From Paracoccaceae bacterium (GTDB lineage Bacteria > Pseudomonadota > Alphaproteobacteria > Rhodobacterales > Rhodobacteraceae), in NCBI GenBank assembly GCA_014654775.1, contig JACVZW010000007.1:508580-572579 (forward strand): a stretch of 64,000 nucleotides of DNA. Reading direction: 5' to 3'. This document shows, piece after piece, positions 1-8,791 of this stretch (position 1 is its first letter; every line of letters starts with the position of its first letter). The notes below the pieces were generated by a model. That model searched no databases, had not been told where the DNA came from, and was given only the letters and a program-made list of their open reading frames with translations. The translations under genes were made by a program, and so were the position numbers.

Positions 1-818
1 GCAAGGTTCGAGATATTCACCTCGATCAGGTCGGTGAAGCGGTTCTTCGGCGCGAATTCCTCAAGATAGATCGACGTCGCCACCCCCACCGGCACGGTGA
101 AGATCGCCACCAGCACCATCATGTACAGCGACCCGATGATCGCCACGCCCAGACCCGATGCCTCGGGCCGCAGGTCCGATGCATCTGGCCCGGTCAGGAA
201 ACCCCAGTTGAACGGCATGGTCAGCAGGCCCGCCGCCACCAGATTGTCGGCAAGGTCCAATTGCTCGGGCGTCACATTGGTGTCCCGCTCCGCCGTCTCG
301 CGCGTCACGCGGCCCTTCAGGTATCCGTCGATCCGCCCTGTGGCATAGACGGAAACCTCCACCACCTGCCCCACCAGCGACGGATCGGCCAGCACCATGT
401 CGCGCAGCCGCGCCGGGCCGTCATCCGACAGCATGTCGCCCAGATCCTTCTCGGGCACACCCGCCGTGTCGATCCCCGCCGCCGCCAAATGCGCGACGAA
501 GCCTTGGCTCAGCAGCCGCTTGTAGCCGATGGTCGTGACCTTCGCCATTTCCTCGACATTGCGGTTGCCCGTCTTGTCGACGATCGCCGCATCCACTGTC
601 AGCGGAAAGGTGATCGTCGCCTGCCGAAAGGCCGAAACGCCATCCATCAGGATCGTCGCCAGCATGAAGAACAGCGTCGACAGGCTCAACACGATGGCCC
701 CGATGCCATAGGCCTTCATCCGCCATTCCCGCGCCCGCCGCCGCTTGGTCCGCGCGCTCCCTTCCAGAAGCGACCCGCCGCGCGCCCCTTCGGGCGTCCC
801 TGCCATCACATCGCTCAT
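1..818 (-). CDS. pstA: Phosphate ABC transporter permease PstA (3' end beyond window)
   Basis: Inner-membrane permease of the high-affinity phosphate importer PstSCAB. About 272 residues are visible; the C-terminal part with the remaining membrane helices lies beyond base 1, so the gene is partial. It opens with a hydrophilic, Arg-rich N-terminus, one membrane segment near residues 38-60, then a long extracytoplasmic stretch with no helices, as in the alphaproteobacterial PstA form carrying the DUF3333 N-terminal extension. The permease core begins around residue 225 (SLYMMVLVAIFTVPVG, then SIYLEEFAP). The ATG overlaps the pstC stop in an ATGA arrangement, so translation is coupled. pstB and phoU are expected just past the window edge. 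Confidence 0.9.
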   Translation of the reverse strand, partial: MSDVMAGTPEGARGGSLLEGSARTKRRRAREWRMKAYGIGAIVLSLSTLFFMLATILMDGVSAFRQATITFPLTVDAAIVDKTGNRNVEEMAKVTTIGYKRLLSQGFVAHLAAAGIDTAGVPEKDLGDMLSDDGPARLRDMVLADPSLVGQVVEVSVYATGRIDGYLKGRVTRETAERDTNVTPEQLDLADNLVAAGLLTMPFNWGFLTGPDASDLRPEASGLGVAIIGSLYMMVLVAIFTVPVGVATSIYLEEFAPKNRFTDLIEVNISNL

Positions 819-2269
819 TCATATTGCTCCCGATAGCGCCGCACGATCCACAGCGCGAACACGTTCAGGCACAGCGTGATCACAAAGAGCGAGATCCCCA
901 GCGCAAAGGCCACCAGCGTCTCGGGCGAATTGAACTCGGTATCCCCCGTCAGCTGGCTCACGATCTTCACCGTGATCGTCGTCATCGCCTCGAACGGGTT
1001 CAGGTTCAGCTGCGCCGCAGCCCCCGCCCCCATCGTCACGATCATCGTCTCGCCAATGGCCCGGCTCGTCGCCATCAGGATCGCGCCGACGATCCCCGGC
1101 AGCGCAGCAGGCAGAACCACCTGCGTCACCGTCTCGGCCTTGGTGGCGCCCAGACCCAGCGACCCGTCCCGCATCGACTGCGGCACCGCCGTGATGATGT
1201 CATCCGACAGCGACGAGATGAACGGAATGTTCAGAATGCCGATCACAATCCCCGCCGTGATGACGGACGATCCCGAATTGCCCAGCCCCGTCGGCACGGC
1301 CAGCCAGTCGCGCACCAAGGGCCCCACCGTCACCAGCGCGAACAGACCAAAGACCACGGTCGGAATCCCCGCAATCACCTCGATCAGCGGCTTGACCACA
1401 GACCGCACCCGCGGATCGGCGAACTCTGCCAGATAGATCGCCGCGAACAGCCCCACCGGAACCGCCACCAGCATCGAAATCAGCGTGATATACAGCGTGC
1501 CCCACAGCAGCGGCAGAAGGCCAAGCTGCGAATTGCCCTGAAAGGCGGGCGACCATGTCAGCCCGAAGAAGAAATCCTGAATGGGATACAGCCCGAAGAA
1601 CCGAATGCTCTCCGACAGCATCGACAGCACGATCCCCACCGTCGTCAGGATGGCGATGGTCGAGGCCAGCATCAGCAGCGCCAGCACAACGCCCTCAACC
1701 CGGTTGCGGGCCCGGAACTCCGGCCCCGTCGCCTTGATGGCATAGGCCAGCCCGCCAACGGCCAAAGCCAGAACCAGCACCGTGCGCCACAGCGCACCGA
1801 CCGTGGCCAGCCCGCGATATTCCTGTGCCGCCGCCAGCGTCTCGGGCAGCACATCCGCCCCCAACGCCACGCCCGTCGCGGCCAGCCGCTCACGCACCGC
1901 GCCCGCATCCAGCGCCGCCGCCTCATCGGCACCGATCGCGCCCGACGCGATTGCCGCCTCCAGCCCCGACGCGATCCGCCGCACATCAGCGAACAGCAGG
2001 GTGCGCGCGCTGTCATCCTGCACCATCTCGGCCGGGAACATGCCCTCCAGACGGCTTTCAATCACCATCGGCTGGGCGATTTGCCAGACTGCCAGAAACA
2101 GCAAAGCCGGCACCCCGGCCATGATCGCCCCGTGCCAGCCATAATATTGCGGCCGAGAATGCAGCCGCCGCGCGTCACCGCCCACAAGGGCCATCGCCCG
2201 CTGGCGCGACAGGACGAAACCTGCAAGGGCCAGCACGCCCAGAACGGTAAGGATCAAAAATACCGACAT
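815..2269 (-). CDS. pstC: Phosphate ABC transporter permease PstC
   Basis: Second membrane permease of the Pst phosphate importer, pairing with PstA. It has 484 residues, longer than the roughly 320-residue E. coli form, because of a large N-terminal extension that is usual in this order. There is a membrane segment at residues 1-20, another near 50-65, then a periplasmic-looking region before the core. The permease core has AIYLAEFADPRVRS and the cytoplasmic coupling loop around LGLGATKAETVTQVVLPAA, which contacts the ATPase in this family. The C-terminus ends with a Tyr/Arg-rich tail. It lies between pstS and pstA in one minus-strand operon; a strong hairpin separates it from pstS. Confidence 0.95.
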   Translation of the reverse strand: MSVFLILTVLGVLALAGFVLSRQRAMALVGGDARRLHSRPQYYGWHGAIMAGVPALLFLAVWQIAQPMVIESRLEGMFPAEMVQDDSARTLLFADVRRIASGLEAAIASGAIGADEAAALDAGAVRERLAATGVALGADVLPETLAAAQEYRGLATVGALWRTVLVLALAVGGLAYAIKATGPEFRARNRVEGVVLALLMLASTIAILTTVGIVLSMLSESIRFFGLYPIQDFFFGLTWSPAFQGNSQLGLLPLLWGTLYITLISMLVAVPVGLFAAIYLAEFADPRVRSVVKPLIEVIAGIPTVVFGLFALVTVGPLVRDWLAVPTGLGNSGSSVITAGIVIGILNIPFISSLSDDIITAVPQSMRDGSLGLGATKAETVTQVVLPAALPGIVGAILMATSRAIGETMIVTMGAGAAAQLNLNPFEAMTTITVKIVSQLTGDTEFNSPETLVAFALGISLFVITLCLNVFALWIVRRYREQYE

Positions 2270-2296
2270 GCCGCCCCCCGGCTGGCAAAGGAAAAC

Positions 2297-2322
2297 GGGG
2301 CGGCGCCTGCTGGCGCCGCCCC
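2297..2322 (-). terminator. Hairpin between pstS and pstC (attenuator or mRNA-stabilising)
   Basis: A perfect 11-bp stem (GGGGCGGCGCC paired with GGCGCCGCCCC) with a 4-base loop lies just after the pstS stop. On the minus strand it is followed by GTTTTCC, a short, interrupted T stretch. Such hairpins commonly keep binding-protein transcript higher than permease transcript in ABC operons; whether this one terminates or stabilises cannot be read from sequence. Confidence 0.65.
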
Positions 2323-2333
2323 AATTGCTCCGC

Positions 2334-3374
2334 TTATTCCAGCGGGGCCATCACTTCTTCGGCCGCCACAGCAGCCTGCGTTGCCGCCAGTTCCGGGTCA
2401 GACACGAGGCCATAGGCCGCCAGCGGGCCATCCGGGCCAGCCATATCGTCCGACACGAAGAACTCGATGTATTCCTTCAGGCCGGGGATCACGCCGATGT
2501 GCTGCTTCTTGACGTAGAAGAACAGCGGACGCGACACCGGATAGTCGCCCGAAGCGATCGAGTCGACCGACGGCACCACGCCCGACATCGTCGCGACGCG
2601 CAGCTTGTCGGTGTTGTTCTGGTAGAAGCTCAGGCCGAACACGCCGACCGAGGTCGGGTTGGCGTCCAGACGGGCCAGCGTCTCGGTGTAGTCGCCGTCG
2701 ATGTCCACCGACACGCCATCCGTGCGCAACGTCATGCACTGCTCTTCCGCCGCATCCTCGTCACCGCCGGCAGCGGCCTTGAAGGCTTCGAAGGCACCGG
2801 TTTCTTCGCAACCAGCCACGATCACCTTGGTGTCGAACACTTCACGCGTGCCGTGCTTGGTGCCCGGGATGAAGGCCAGAATGTCCTGCGCGGGCAGCGC
2901 GGCATCGACTTCGTTCCACGCCTTGTTCGGGTTTGCGACCAGCGCGCCGTCCTTCATCACCTGCGCGGCCAGCGCGTTGTACCAATGCGCGGGCGTGAAG
3001 GCGAATTCCGGGCCGTCCACTTTCGAGGCGAAGACGATCCCGTCATAGCCAAAGCGCACTTCCATGATGTCGGTCACGCCATTGGCGGTGCACAGCTCGA
3101 TGTCCGACTTGCTGATGCGGCTGGACGAGTTGGCGATGTCGATGGTGTTCTCGCCCACGCCTTCGCACATCTTCTTGCGGCCCGCGCCCGAACCACCACC
3201 TTCCACGACCGGGGTCGGGAACTCGAAGTTTTCGCCGAAGGCTTCTGCCACGATGGTGGCATAGGGCAGCACGGTCGAAGAACCAGAGATCTGCACGTTG
3301 TCGCGCGCCAGCGCCACGCCGGTGGACCCGGCAAGCACCGCGACGGCGGAAAGGGTAAGCTTAAGGGAGGTCAT
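2334..3374 (-). CDS. pstS: Phosphate ABC transporter substrate-binding protein PstS
   Basis: Periplasmic phosphate-binding protein that delivers phosphate to PstCA. From the chosen start it has 346 residues, with a clear signal peptide (hydrophobic core LTLSAVAVLAGS, cleavage after GVALA). The mature protein has the family's SGSSTVLPY and GGGSGAGRKK phosphate-loop motifs near the N-terminus and an SSRISKSDIE motif. I chose the ATG at 3374 over the in-frame ATG at 3386, because GGAGAGAG lies directly before it and would be inside the gene with the earlier start. A PHO-box-like sequence about 90 bases upstream suggests PhoB control. First gene of the pst operon. Confidence 0.95.
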   Translation of the reverse strand: MTSLKLTLSAVAVLAGSTGVALARDNVQISGSSTVLPYATIVAEAFGENFEFPTPVVEGGGSGAGRKKMCEGVGENTIDIANSSSRISKSDIELCTANGVTDIMEVRFGYDGIVFASKVDGPEFAFTPAHWYNALAAQVMKDGALVANPNKAWNEVDAALPAQDILAFIPGTKHGTREVFDTKVIVAGCEETGAFEAFKAAAGGDEDAAEEQCMTLRTDGVSVDIDGDYTETLARLDANPTSVGVFGLSFYQNNTDKLRVATMSGVVPSVDSIASGDYPVSRPLFFYVKKQHIGVIPGLKEYIEFFVSDDMAGPDGPLAAYGLVSDPELAATQAAVAAEEVMAPLE

Positions 3375-3460
3375 GTCTCTCTCCATCGGTGATCCGCGAC
3401 CCCCCGCACGGGCGCCGCTTCACCGATGCTGCTACCGCCCCTGCGTGACGCCTCTGCAAA

Positions 3461-3484
3461 GGTAATGTGACAGTTGTGTAACGA
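3461..3484 (-). promoter_or_regulatory. PHO-box-like PhoB site upstream of pstS
   Basis: Read on the minus strand, this stretch has two 11-base half repeats, TCGTTACACAA then CTGTCACATTA. The second carries a perfect CTGTCAC PhoB half site and the first matches GT.AC of it (4 of 7). It lies about 90-110 bases before the pstS ATG, where a PhoB activation site is expected. Confidence 0.6.
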
Positions 3485-3671
3485 AGCGGCTTCCAAACGG
3501 CCCCGCACAACCCCGCCGCGCAAAGGTTAACAGGCCGTGCCACCGGCGCGCGTGGCCACAGTTTGCTGCACAGAATGCGGCACAAAACAGGGCACAGTCG
3601 TTTTCGCCACTGTGGACAGGTAAACGCCCGTCAGGATTGCGATTTATCGAAACTGCAACGGCCTTTGTCCG

Positions 3672-6600
3672 TCACAGATCCTCGACCAGAACCACACCCT
3701 GCATCGCCTTTATCGCGCCCTTGATTTGCGGGGTCACGGGATAGGGGTCGGGCAATGTGACATCGATCTCGCGCCCCGTCTCATCGGGCACGCAGATCGT
3801 CACCTGCGCCTTCGACCGCCCCTCCACCTTGGCCAGCAGCGCCGCCACCGATGCCGCCGCCTCCGCCCGGTTCAGATGGATGCGCAGCGCCGTCGCCCCC
3901 GCCTCGGCGGCAACGGAATCAATGGGTTGCACCCCATTGGCCAGCAGTTTCACCGAATCGCCATCCGGGTCCGCGCGCACCGTCAGCACCACGTTCCGCC
4001 CCGGTTCCAGATGATCCCGCGCCGCTTCCAGCACGTCCGAGAAGACCGTCACCTCATAAAGCCCGGTCGGATCGGACAGCGACACAAAGGCAAAGCGGTT
4101 CCCCTTCGCCGATTTCCGCTCCTGCCGCGACGAGACGGAGCCTGCCATCTTCACCACGCAGGTGCCCCGCTCTGCCAGCCGCGTCACCTCAGCCAAGGTC
4201 TTGATTTCCTTGCGCTTCAACGCCGCCATATAGTCATCCAGCGGATGCCCCGACAGATAGAAACCGATCGCCATATGCTCCTGCGACAGCCGTTCCGTGG
4301 GCAGCCAATCGCCCCGATTGGCCAGCCGCGGTTCCGGGATATCCGCCCCCGCCTCACCGAACAGCGACACCTGCGACGACGCCTTCGCCTCGTGGATCGC
4401 CGCCGAATAGGCCACCAGCGAATCAAGTCCCTCGAAGACCCGCGCCCGATTCGCATCCAGAATGTCGAAGGCCCCCGCCCGCGCCAGCATCTCCAACGGC
4501 CGCTTCCCGATCTTCTTCAGATCGACCCGCCGCGCAAAATCGAAAAGGGAAACAAAGGCTTGGCCAGCCCGCGCCTCGACGATCATCTTCATCGCCTCAA
4601 CGCCCACATTCTTCAACGCGCCCAGCGCATAGACAATCTGCCCCTCCACCACCGTGAAAGTGGCCAGCGACCGGTTCACGCAGGGCGGCACCGTGGTCAG
4701 CCCCAGCTTGTCCACCTCGCGCTTGTAGACGGCCAGCTTGTCGGTCAGGTGGATATCGCAATTCATGACGGCCGCCATGAATTCCACCGGGTAGTTGGCC
4801 TTCAGATAGGCCGTCTGATAGCTCACCACCGCATAGGCGGCGGCATGCGACTTGTTGAACCCGTAATTGGCGAATTTCTCCAGCAGGTCAAAGACTTCAC
4901 CCGCCTTCTTGGCGTCGATCCCATGCGTCGCCTTGGCCCCTTCGATGAATTTGGGGCGCTCCTTCGCCATCTCCTCGGCGATCTTTTTCCCCATCGCCCG
5001 GCGCAGCAGGTCGGCGCCGCCAAGGGAATATCCCGCCATGACCTGCGCGATCTGCATCACCTGTTCCTGATAGACGATGATGCCCTGCGTCTCTGCCAGA
5101 ATATGGTCGATGGTCGGATGGATGGATTCCAGATCCCTCAGCCCGTTCTTCACCTCGCAATAGACGGGGATGTTCTCCATCGGGCCGGGACGATAGAGCG
5201 CCACCAGCGCCACGATATCCTCGATGCAGGTGGGTTTCATCCGCCGCAGCGCATCCATCATGCCGCTGGATTCCACCTGGAACACGGCCACCGTCTTGGC
5301 CGCGGCGTAAAGCTCGTAGGTCGGCTTATCGTCCAATGGAATCAAGCTGATATCCAGTGTGACCCCGCGCAGCTTCAGCAAGTCCAGCGCGTTCTGGATC
5401 ACCGTCAGCGTCTTCAGGCCAAGGAAGTCGAACTTCACCAGACCCGCCGCCTCGACCCATTTCATGTTGAATTGCGTGGCAGGCATATCAGACCGCGGGT
5501 CCTGATACAGCGGCACCAACTCATCCAGCGGCCGGTCCCCGATCACCACCCCCGCAGCATGGGTGGAGGCGTTGCGATACAGCCCCTCGATCTGCTCGGC
5601 ATAGGTCAGAAGCCGCCCCACCACCTCTTCCTTCGCCGCCTCCCGCAGCCGCGGCTCATCGGCCAAGGCCTTGGTGATCGAGACAGGCTTCACCCCCTCC
5701 AGCGGGATCATCTTCGACAGCCGGTCCACCTGCCCATAGGGCATCTGCAGCACCCGCCCCACATCCCGCACCGCCGCCTTGGACAAAAGCGCGCCGAAGG
5801 TGATGATTTGCCCCACCTTCTCGCGCCCGTACCGCTCCTGCACGTAGCGGATCACCTCTTCCCGACGATCCATGCAGAAGTCGATGTCGAAGTCGGGCAT
5901 CGACACCCGCTCCGGGTTCAAGAACCGTTCGAAAAGAAGGGCATAGCGCAAGGGGTCAAGATCGGTGATCGTCAGCGCATAGGCCACCAGAGACCCCGCC
6001 CCCGACCCCCGCCCCGGCCCCACGGGGATGTCATGCGCCTTGGCCCATTTGATGAAGTCGGACACGATCAGGAAGTACCCGGGGAACCCCATCTTCTCGA
6101 TGATGTCCAACTCGAAGTCGAGCCGCGCCTGATACTCCTCTACCGTCGCAGCATGGGGAATGACGGCCAGCCTGTTCTGCAGACCCTCATTCGCCTGACG
6201 GCGCAGTTCCTGCACCTCGTCCTCGGCAAAGATCGGCAGGATCGGCTTGCGCTTGGCCGCCATAAAGGCGCAGCGCCGCGCGATCTCTACCGTGTTTTCA
6301 ACGGCTTCAGGCAGATCGGCGAAGAGCGCGCACATCTCTGCCTCGGTCTTCAGGTAATGCTGCGGCGTCAGGCGACGGCGCGGCTGGCTCTGGTCCACAT
6401 AGGCCCCTTCCGCGATGCAGATCAGCGCATCATGCGCCTCGTACATCCCGGATTTCGGGAAATAGACGTCATTGGTGGCCACCAGCGGCAGGCCCATCTC
6501 ATAGGCCATCTCGACAAAGCCCCGCTCCGTCGCGGCCTCGGCCTCCGTCAGCCGCCCCCCATCGCCCGGATGACGCTGCAGTTCCACGTAAAGCCGGTTC

Positions 6601-7103
6601 TCAAAGGCCGCCGCCAGCCGCTCCATCAACGCCCGCGCCTTGACTCCTTGCCCCTGCTGCAGAAACCGCCCCACCGGCCCCTCGGCCCCGCCCGTCAGGC
6701 AGATCAGCCCCGCCGAATGACCCTCCAACTCTTCCAGAGTGACCTGATTAAGCTGCCCTGCCTTGTCCAGATAGAGGCAGGAATTCAGCTTCATCAGGTT
6801 CATGTAACCCGCCTCGGACTGCGCCAGCAGCACCACGGGCGCGGGCATCCGCAGCTTTTCCCCCGGCTGGGCCGGATCATGCGCGACGGACACCTGACAG
6901 CCCACGATAGGCTGCAGCCCCGCCTCCTTGGCAAGAACCGAAAACTCCAGCGCGCAGAACATGTTGTTGGTATCTGTCACGGCGACGGCGGGCATCTCGG
7001 CCCCGGCGCAAAGCTTGACCAACTTCTTCACCGGGATCGCGCCTTCCAGCAGCGAATGTTCGGTATGGACACGCAGGTGAATGAATCGGGGAATGTTTGC
7101 CAT
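3672..7103 (-). CDS. dnaE: DNA polymerase III alpha subunit DnaE
   Basis: Catalytic subunit of the replicative DNA polymerase. At 1143 residues it has normal length for DnaE1. The N-terminal PHP domain starts at once (HLRVHTEHSLLEGA, residues 9-22). The palm motif PDFDIDF lies at residues 403-409, where Asp406 and Asp408 match the catalytic aspartates of the E. coli enzyme. The third catalytic Asp is in FDFLGLKTLT near residue 556. Helix-hairpin-helix and OB-fold regions follow in the C-terminal third (VKMAGSVSSRQERKS begins the OB part). It stands alone: the downstream pst operon has its own promoter, and xdhA is transcribed divergently upstream. Confidence 0.97.
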   Translation of the reverse strand: MANIPRFIHLRVHTEHSLLEGAIPVKKLVKLCAGAEMPAVAVTDTNNMFCALEFSVLAKEAGLQPIVGCQVSVAHDPAQPGEKLRMPAPVVLLAQSEAGYMNLMKLNSCLYLDKAGQLNQVTLEELEGHSAGLICLTGGAEGPVGRFLQQGQGVKARALMERLAAAFENRLYVELQRHPGDGGRLTEAEAATERGFVEMAYEMGLPLVATNDVYFPKSGMYEAHDALICIAEGAYVDQSQPRRRLTPQHYLKTEAEMCALFADLPEAVENTVEIARRCAFMAAKRKPILPIFAEDEVQELRRQANEGLQNRLAVIPHAATVEEYQARLDFELDIIEKMGFPGYFLIVSDFIKWAKAHDIPVGPGRGSGAGSLVAYALTITDLDPLRYALLFERFLNPERVSMPDFDIDFCMDRREEVIRYVQERYGREKVGQIITFGALLSKAAVRDVGRVLQMPYGQVDRLSKMIPLEGVKPVSITKALADEPRLREAAKEEVVGRLLTYAEQIEGLYRNASTHAAGVVIGDRPLDELVPLYQDPRSDMPATQFNMKWVEAAGLVKFDFLGLKTLTVIQNALDLLKLRGVTLDISLIPLDDKPTYELYAAAKTVAVFQVESSGMMDALRRMKPTCIEDIVALVALYRPGPMENIPVYCEVKNGLRDLESIHPTIDHILAETQGIIVYQEQVMQIAQVMAGYSLGGADLLRRAMGKKIAEEMAKERPKFIEGAKATHGIDAKKAGEVFDLLEKFANYGFNKSHAAAYAVVSYQTAYLKANYPVEFMAAVMNCDIHLTDKLAVYKREVDKLGLTTVPPCVNRSLATFTVVEGQIVYALGALKNVGVEAMKMIVEARAGQAFVSLFDFARRVDLKKIGKRPLEMLARAGAFDILDANRARVFEGLDSLVAYSAAIHEAKASSQVSLFGEAGADIPEPRLANRGDWLPTERLSQEHMAIGFYLSGHPLDDYMAALKRKEIKTLAEVTRLAERGTCVVKMAGSVSSRQERKSAKGNRFAFVSLSDPTGLYEVTVFSDVLEAARDHLEPGRNVVLTVRADPDGDSVKLLANGVQPIDSVAAEAGATALRIHLNRAEAAASVAALLAKVEGRSKAQVTICVPDETGREIDVTLPDPYPVTPQIKGAIKAMQGVVLVEDL

Positions 7104-7348
7104 GACCGCAGCCTAGCGAAGCGTCACAGGCGGGGAAAGACCGCCCTGTCTTTCGGCAAAAGCGGAAACTGCTTCGCGGGATTTCAAAAAGGTTCCGCTT
7201 GCCATGTGGCAGAGCGGCGCGCTTCACTGCTAGGAAGACACAAGGCCCGAACCGGAAAACGGGGGGCATGGGGCGCGTGGCCCGCTTTACGCCGCATCGG
7301 GCGGCCACGCAAATCGCCTCGAACGGGGAGAAGGCGGCGGGTTGGACC

Positions 7349-8791
7349 ATGACAGGGATCGCGTTTCTCCTGAACGGAACGCCTGTCCGGGTGGCGGCAG
7401 AGGCCCCCACGCGCACACTTCTCGATTTCCTGCGCGAAACGCGCGGGCTCTGCGGCACGAAGGAAGGCTGCAACGAAGGCGATTGCGGGGCCTGCACCGT
7501 GATGGTCACGGATGGTGGCGGCAGCCGGGCGTTGAATGCCTGCATCCTCTTCCTGCCGCAGTTGCACGGCAAGGCCGTCCGCACCGTCGAAGGCCTGTCC
7601 GGCCCAAAGGGCGAGATGCATCCCGTGCAAGAGGCAATGGTCACCCATCACGGCTCGCAATGCGGCTTCTGCACGCCCGGTTTCGTGGTCTCCATGGCCG
7701 TGGCCCAGATGAACGGGCGGCGCGACCATGACGATGTGCTGGCCGGCAACCTCTGCCGCTGCACGGGATATGCCCCCATCATCCGCGCCGCCGAAGCCGC
7801 CGCAGCTGCTCCCATCCCCGACTGGATGGAAAACGACCGCAGCTTCATCTTGGCCCAAATACTCACTTCCGACGGCAACATCCCGATCGACGCTTCAGGA
7901 AACGGCGCAGGGGGGTCCGGGGGGACGACTGTCCCCCCGGCCTTCCGCCCGACAAACTCGGACGATCTTGCCGACTGGTATCTCGCCCATCCCGACGCCA
8001 CCCTCATCGCCGGGGCCACCGATGTTGGCCTCTGGGTGACGAAGCATCTGCGCGACCTCGCGCCCGTGGCGTTCCTGAGCGGCGTCACCGACCTACAGCA
8101 GATCGAACGACAGGGCGGGATGCTCCATGTCGGCGCCGCCGTGACGATCGCCGCCCTGCGCGAGGCGGTGCAGGACCGGCTCCCCTCGCTGGCCGAACTC
8201 TTCCGCCGCTATGCCAGTGAACAGGTCCGCAACGCCGCCACCATCGGCGGCAACATCGCCAATGGCTCTCCCATCGGCGACGGCCCGCCCGCGCTGATCG
8301 CGCTCGGCGCAACGCTCCACCTGCGCCGGGGGGATGACCTCCGCTCGATCCCGCTCGAGTCCTTCTTCCTCGACTACCGCAAGCAGGACCGCCGCCCCGG
8401 CGAATTCGTGGCCGGGATCAGTTTTGCGGAACAGGCCCCCTCTTTGCGCTGCTACAAGATTTCCAAGCGCTTTGATCAGGACATCTCCGCCGTCTGCGGC
8501 TGTTTCAACCTGACCATCGAGGATGGCCGCATCACCGCCGCCCGCATCGCCTTCGGCGGCATGGCAGGCATCCCCAAGCGCGCCGCCCATGTCGAACAAG
8601 CCCTGATCGGCCAGCCATGGGAGGAGGCGACCATCACCCGCGCCCTGCCCGCCTTCGCGCAGGATTTCACCCCGCTGTCCGACATGCGCGCCAGTGCCGC
8701 CTACCGCTTGGAAACCGCCGCCAACCTTTTGCGCCGCTACTTCCACGATCTGAACGGTAGCCCCGTCTCGGTGCTGGAGGTCGCGCCATGA
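7349..8791 (+). CDS. xdhA: Xanthine dehydrogenase small subunit XdhA (2Fe-2S and FAD domains)
   Basis: Electron-transfer subunit of bacterial xanthine dehydrogenase, which oxidises hypoxanthine and xanthine to urate. From the chosen ATG it has 480 residues. The N-terminal plant-type [2Fe-2S] cluster uses Cys41, Cys46, Cys49 and Cys65 (motif [11 protein letters not shown]); the second cluster uses Cys105, Cys108, Cys136 and Cys138. The FAD domain starts around residue 200 ([12 protein letters not shown]). An in-frame start at 7199 exists, but the 50 extra residues are Arg-rich and precede the normal family start ([10 protein letters not shown]), so I reject it. The linker at residues 187-197 is Gly/Pro-rich and encoded by a perfect hairpin resembling an intergenic repeat (see separate entry). 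First gene of the purine operon. Confidence 0.95.
   Translation: MTGIAFLLNGTPVRVAAEAPTRTLLDFLRETRGLCGTKEGCNEGDCGACTVMVTDGGGSRALNACILFLPQLHGKAVRTVEGLSGPKGEMHPVQEAMVTHHGSQCGFCTPGFVVSMAVAQMNGRRDHDDVLAGNLCRCTGYAPIIRAAEAAAAAPIPDWMENDRSFILAQILTSDGNIPIDASGNGAGGSGGTTVPPAFRPTNSDDLADWYLAHPDATLIAGATDVGLWVTKHLRDLAPVAFLSGVTDLQQIERQGGMLHVGAAVTIAALREAVQDRLPSLAELFRRYASEQVRNAATIGGNIANGSPIGDGPPALIALGATLHLRRGDDLRSIPLESFFLDYRKQDRRPGEFVAGISFAEQAPSLRCYKISKRFDQDISAVCGCFNLTIEDGRITAARIAFGGMAGIPKRAAHVEQALIGQPWEEATITRALPAFAQDFTPLSDMRASAAYRLETAANLLRRYFHDLNGSPVSVLEVAP
7910..7940 (+). repeat. GGGGGTCC-type hairpin repeat in frame inside xdhA
   Basis: Within the xdhA linker there is GGGGGGTCC followed by a perfect 10-bp stem, CCGGGGGGAC and GTCCCCCCGG, with a 4-base loop. 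The same GGGGGTCCGGGGG layout occurs in intergenic copies at 36.9 kb and, inverted, 60.9 kb. Here it encodes [10 protein letters not shown] in a domain linker, where extra residues should be tolerated. Confidence 0.6.

Noticed and set aside
824-2512. Long plus-strand open frame opposite pstC/pstS
   Set aside because: Same antisense artefact; the pst genes account for the DNA.
7199-7348. Longer N-terminus for XdhA
   Set aside because: The additional residues are Arg-rich and unlike any XdhA; the family start is at 7349.
7104-7348. Possible xdhA promoter (TTGCCA at 7199) and TGCCATGTGGCA palindrome
   Set aside because: No acceptable -10 hexamer at a fitting distance; too weak to list as a feature.
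3726-7352. Very long open frame on the plus strand opposite dnaE
   Set aside because: His/Arg/Gln-rich translation with no domain; an antisense artefact of GC-rich codon use. The minus frame is clearly DnaE.
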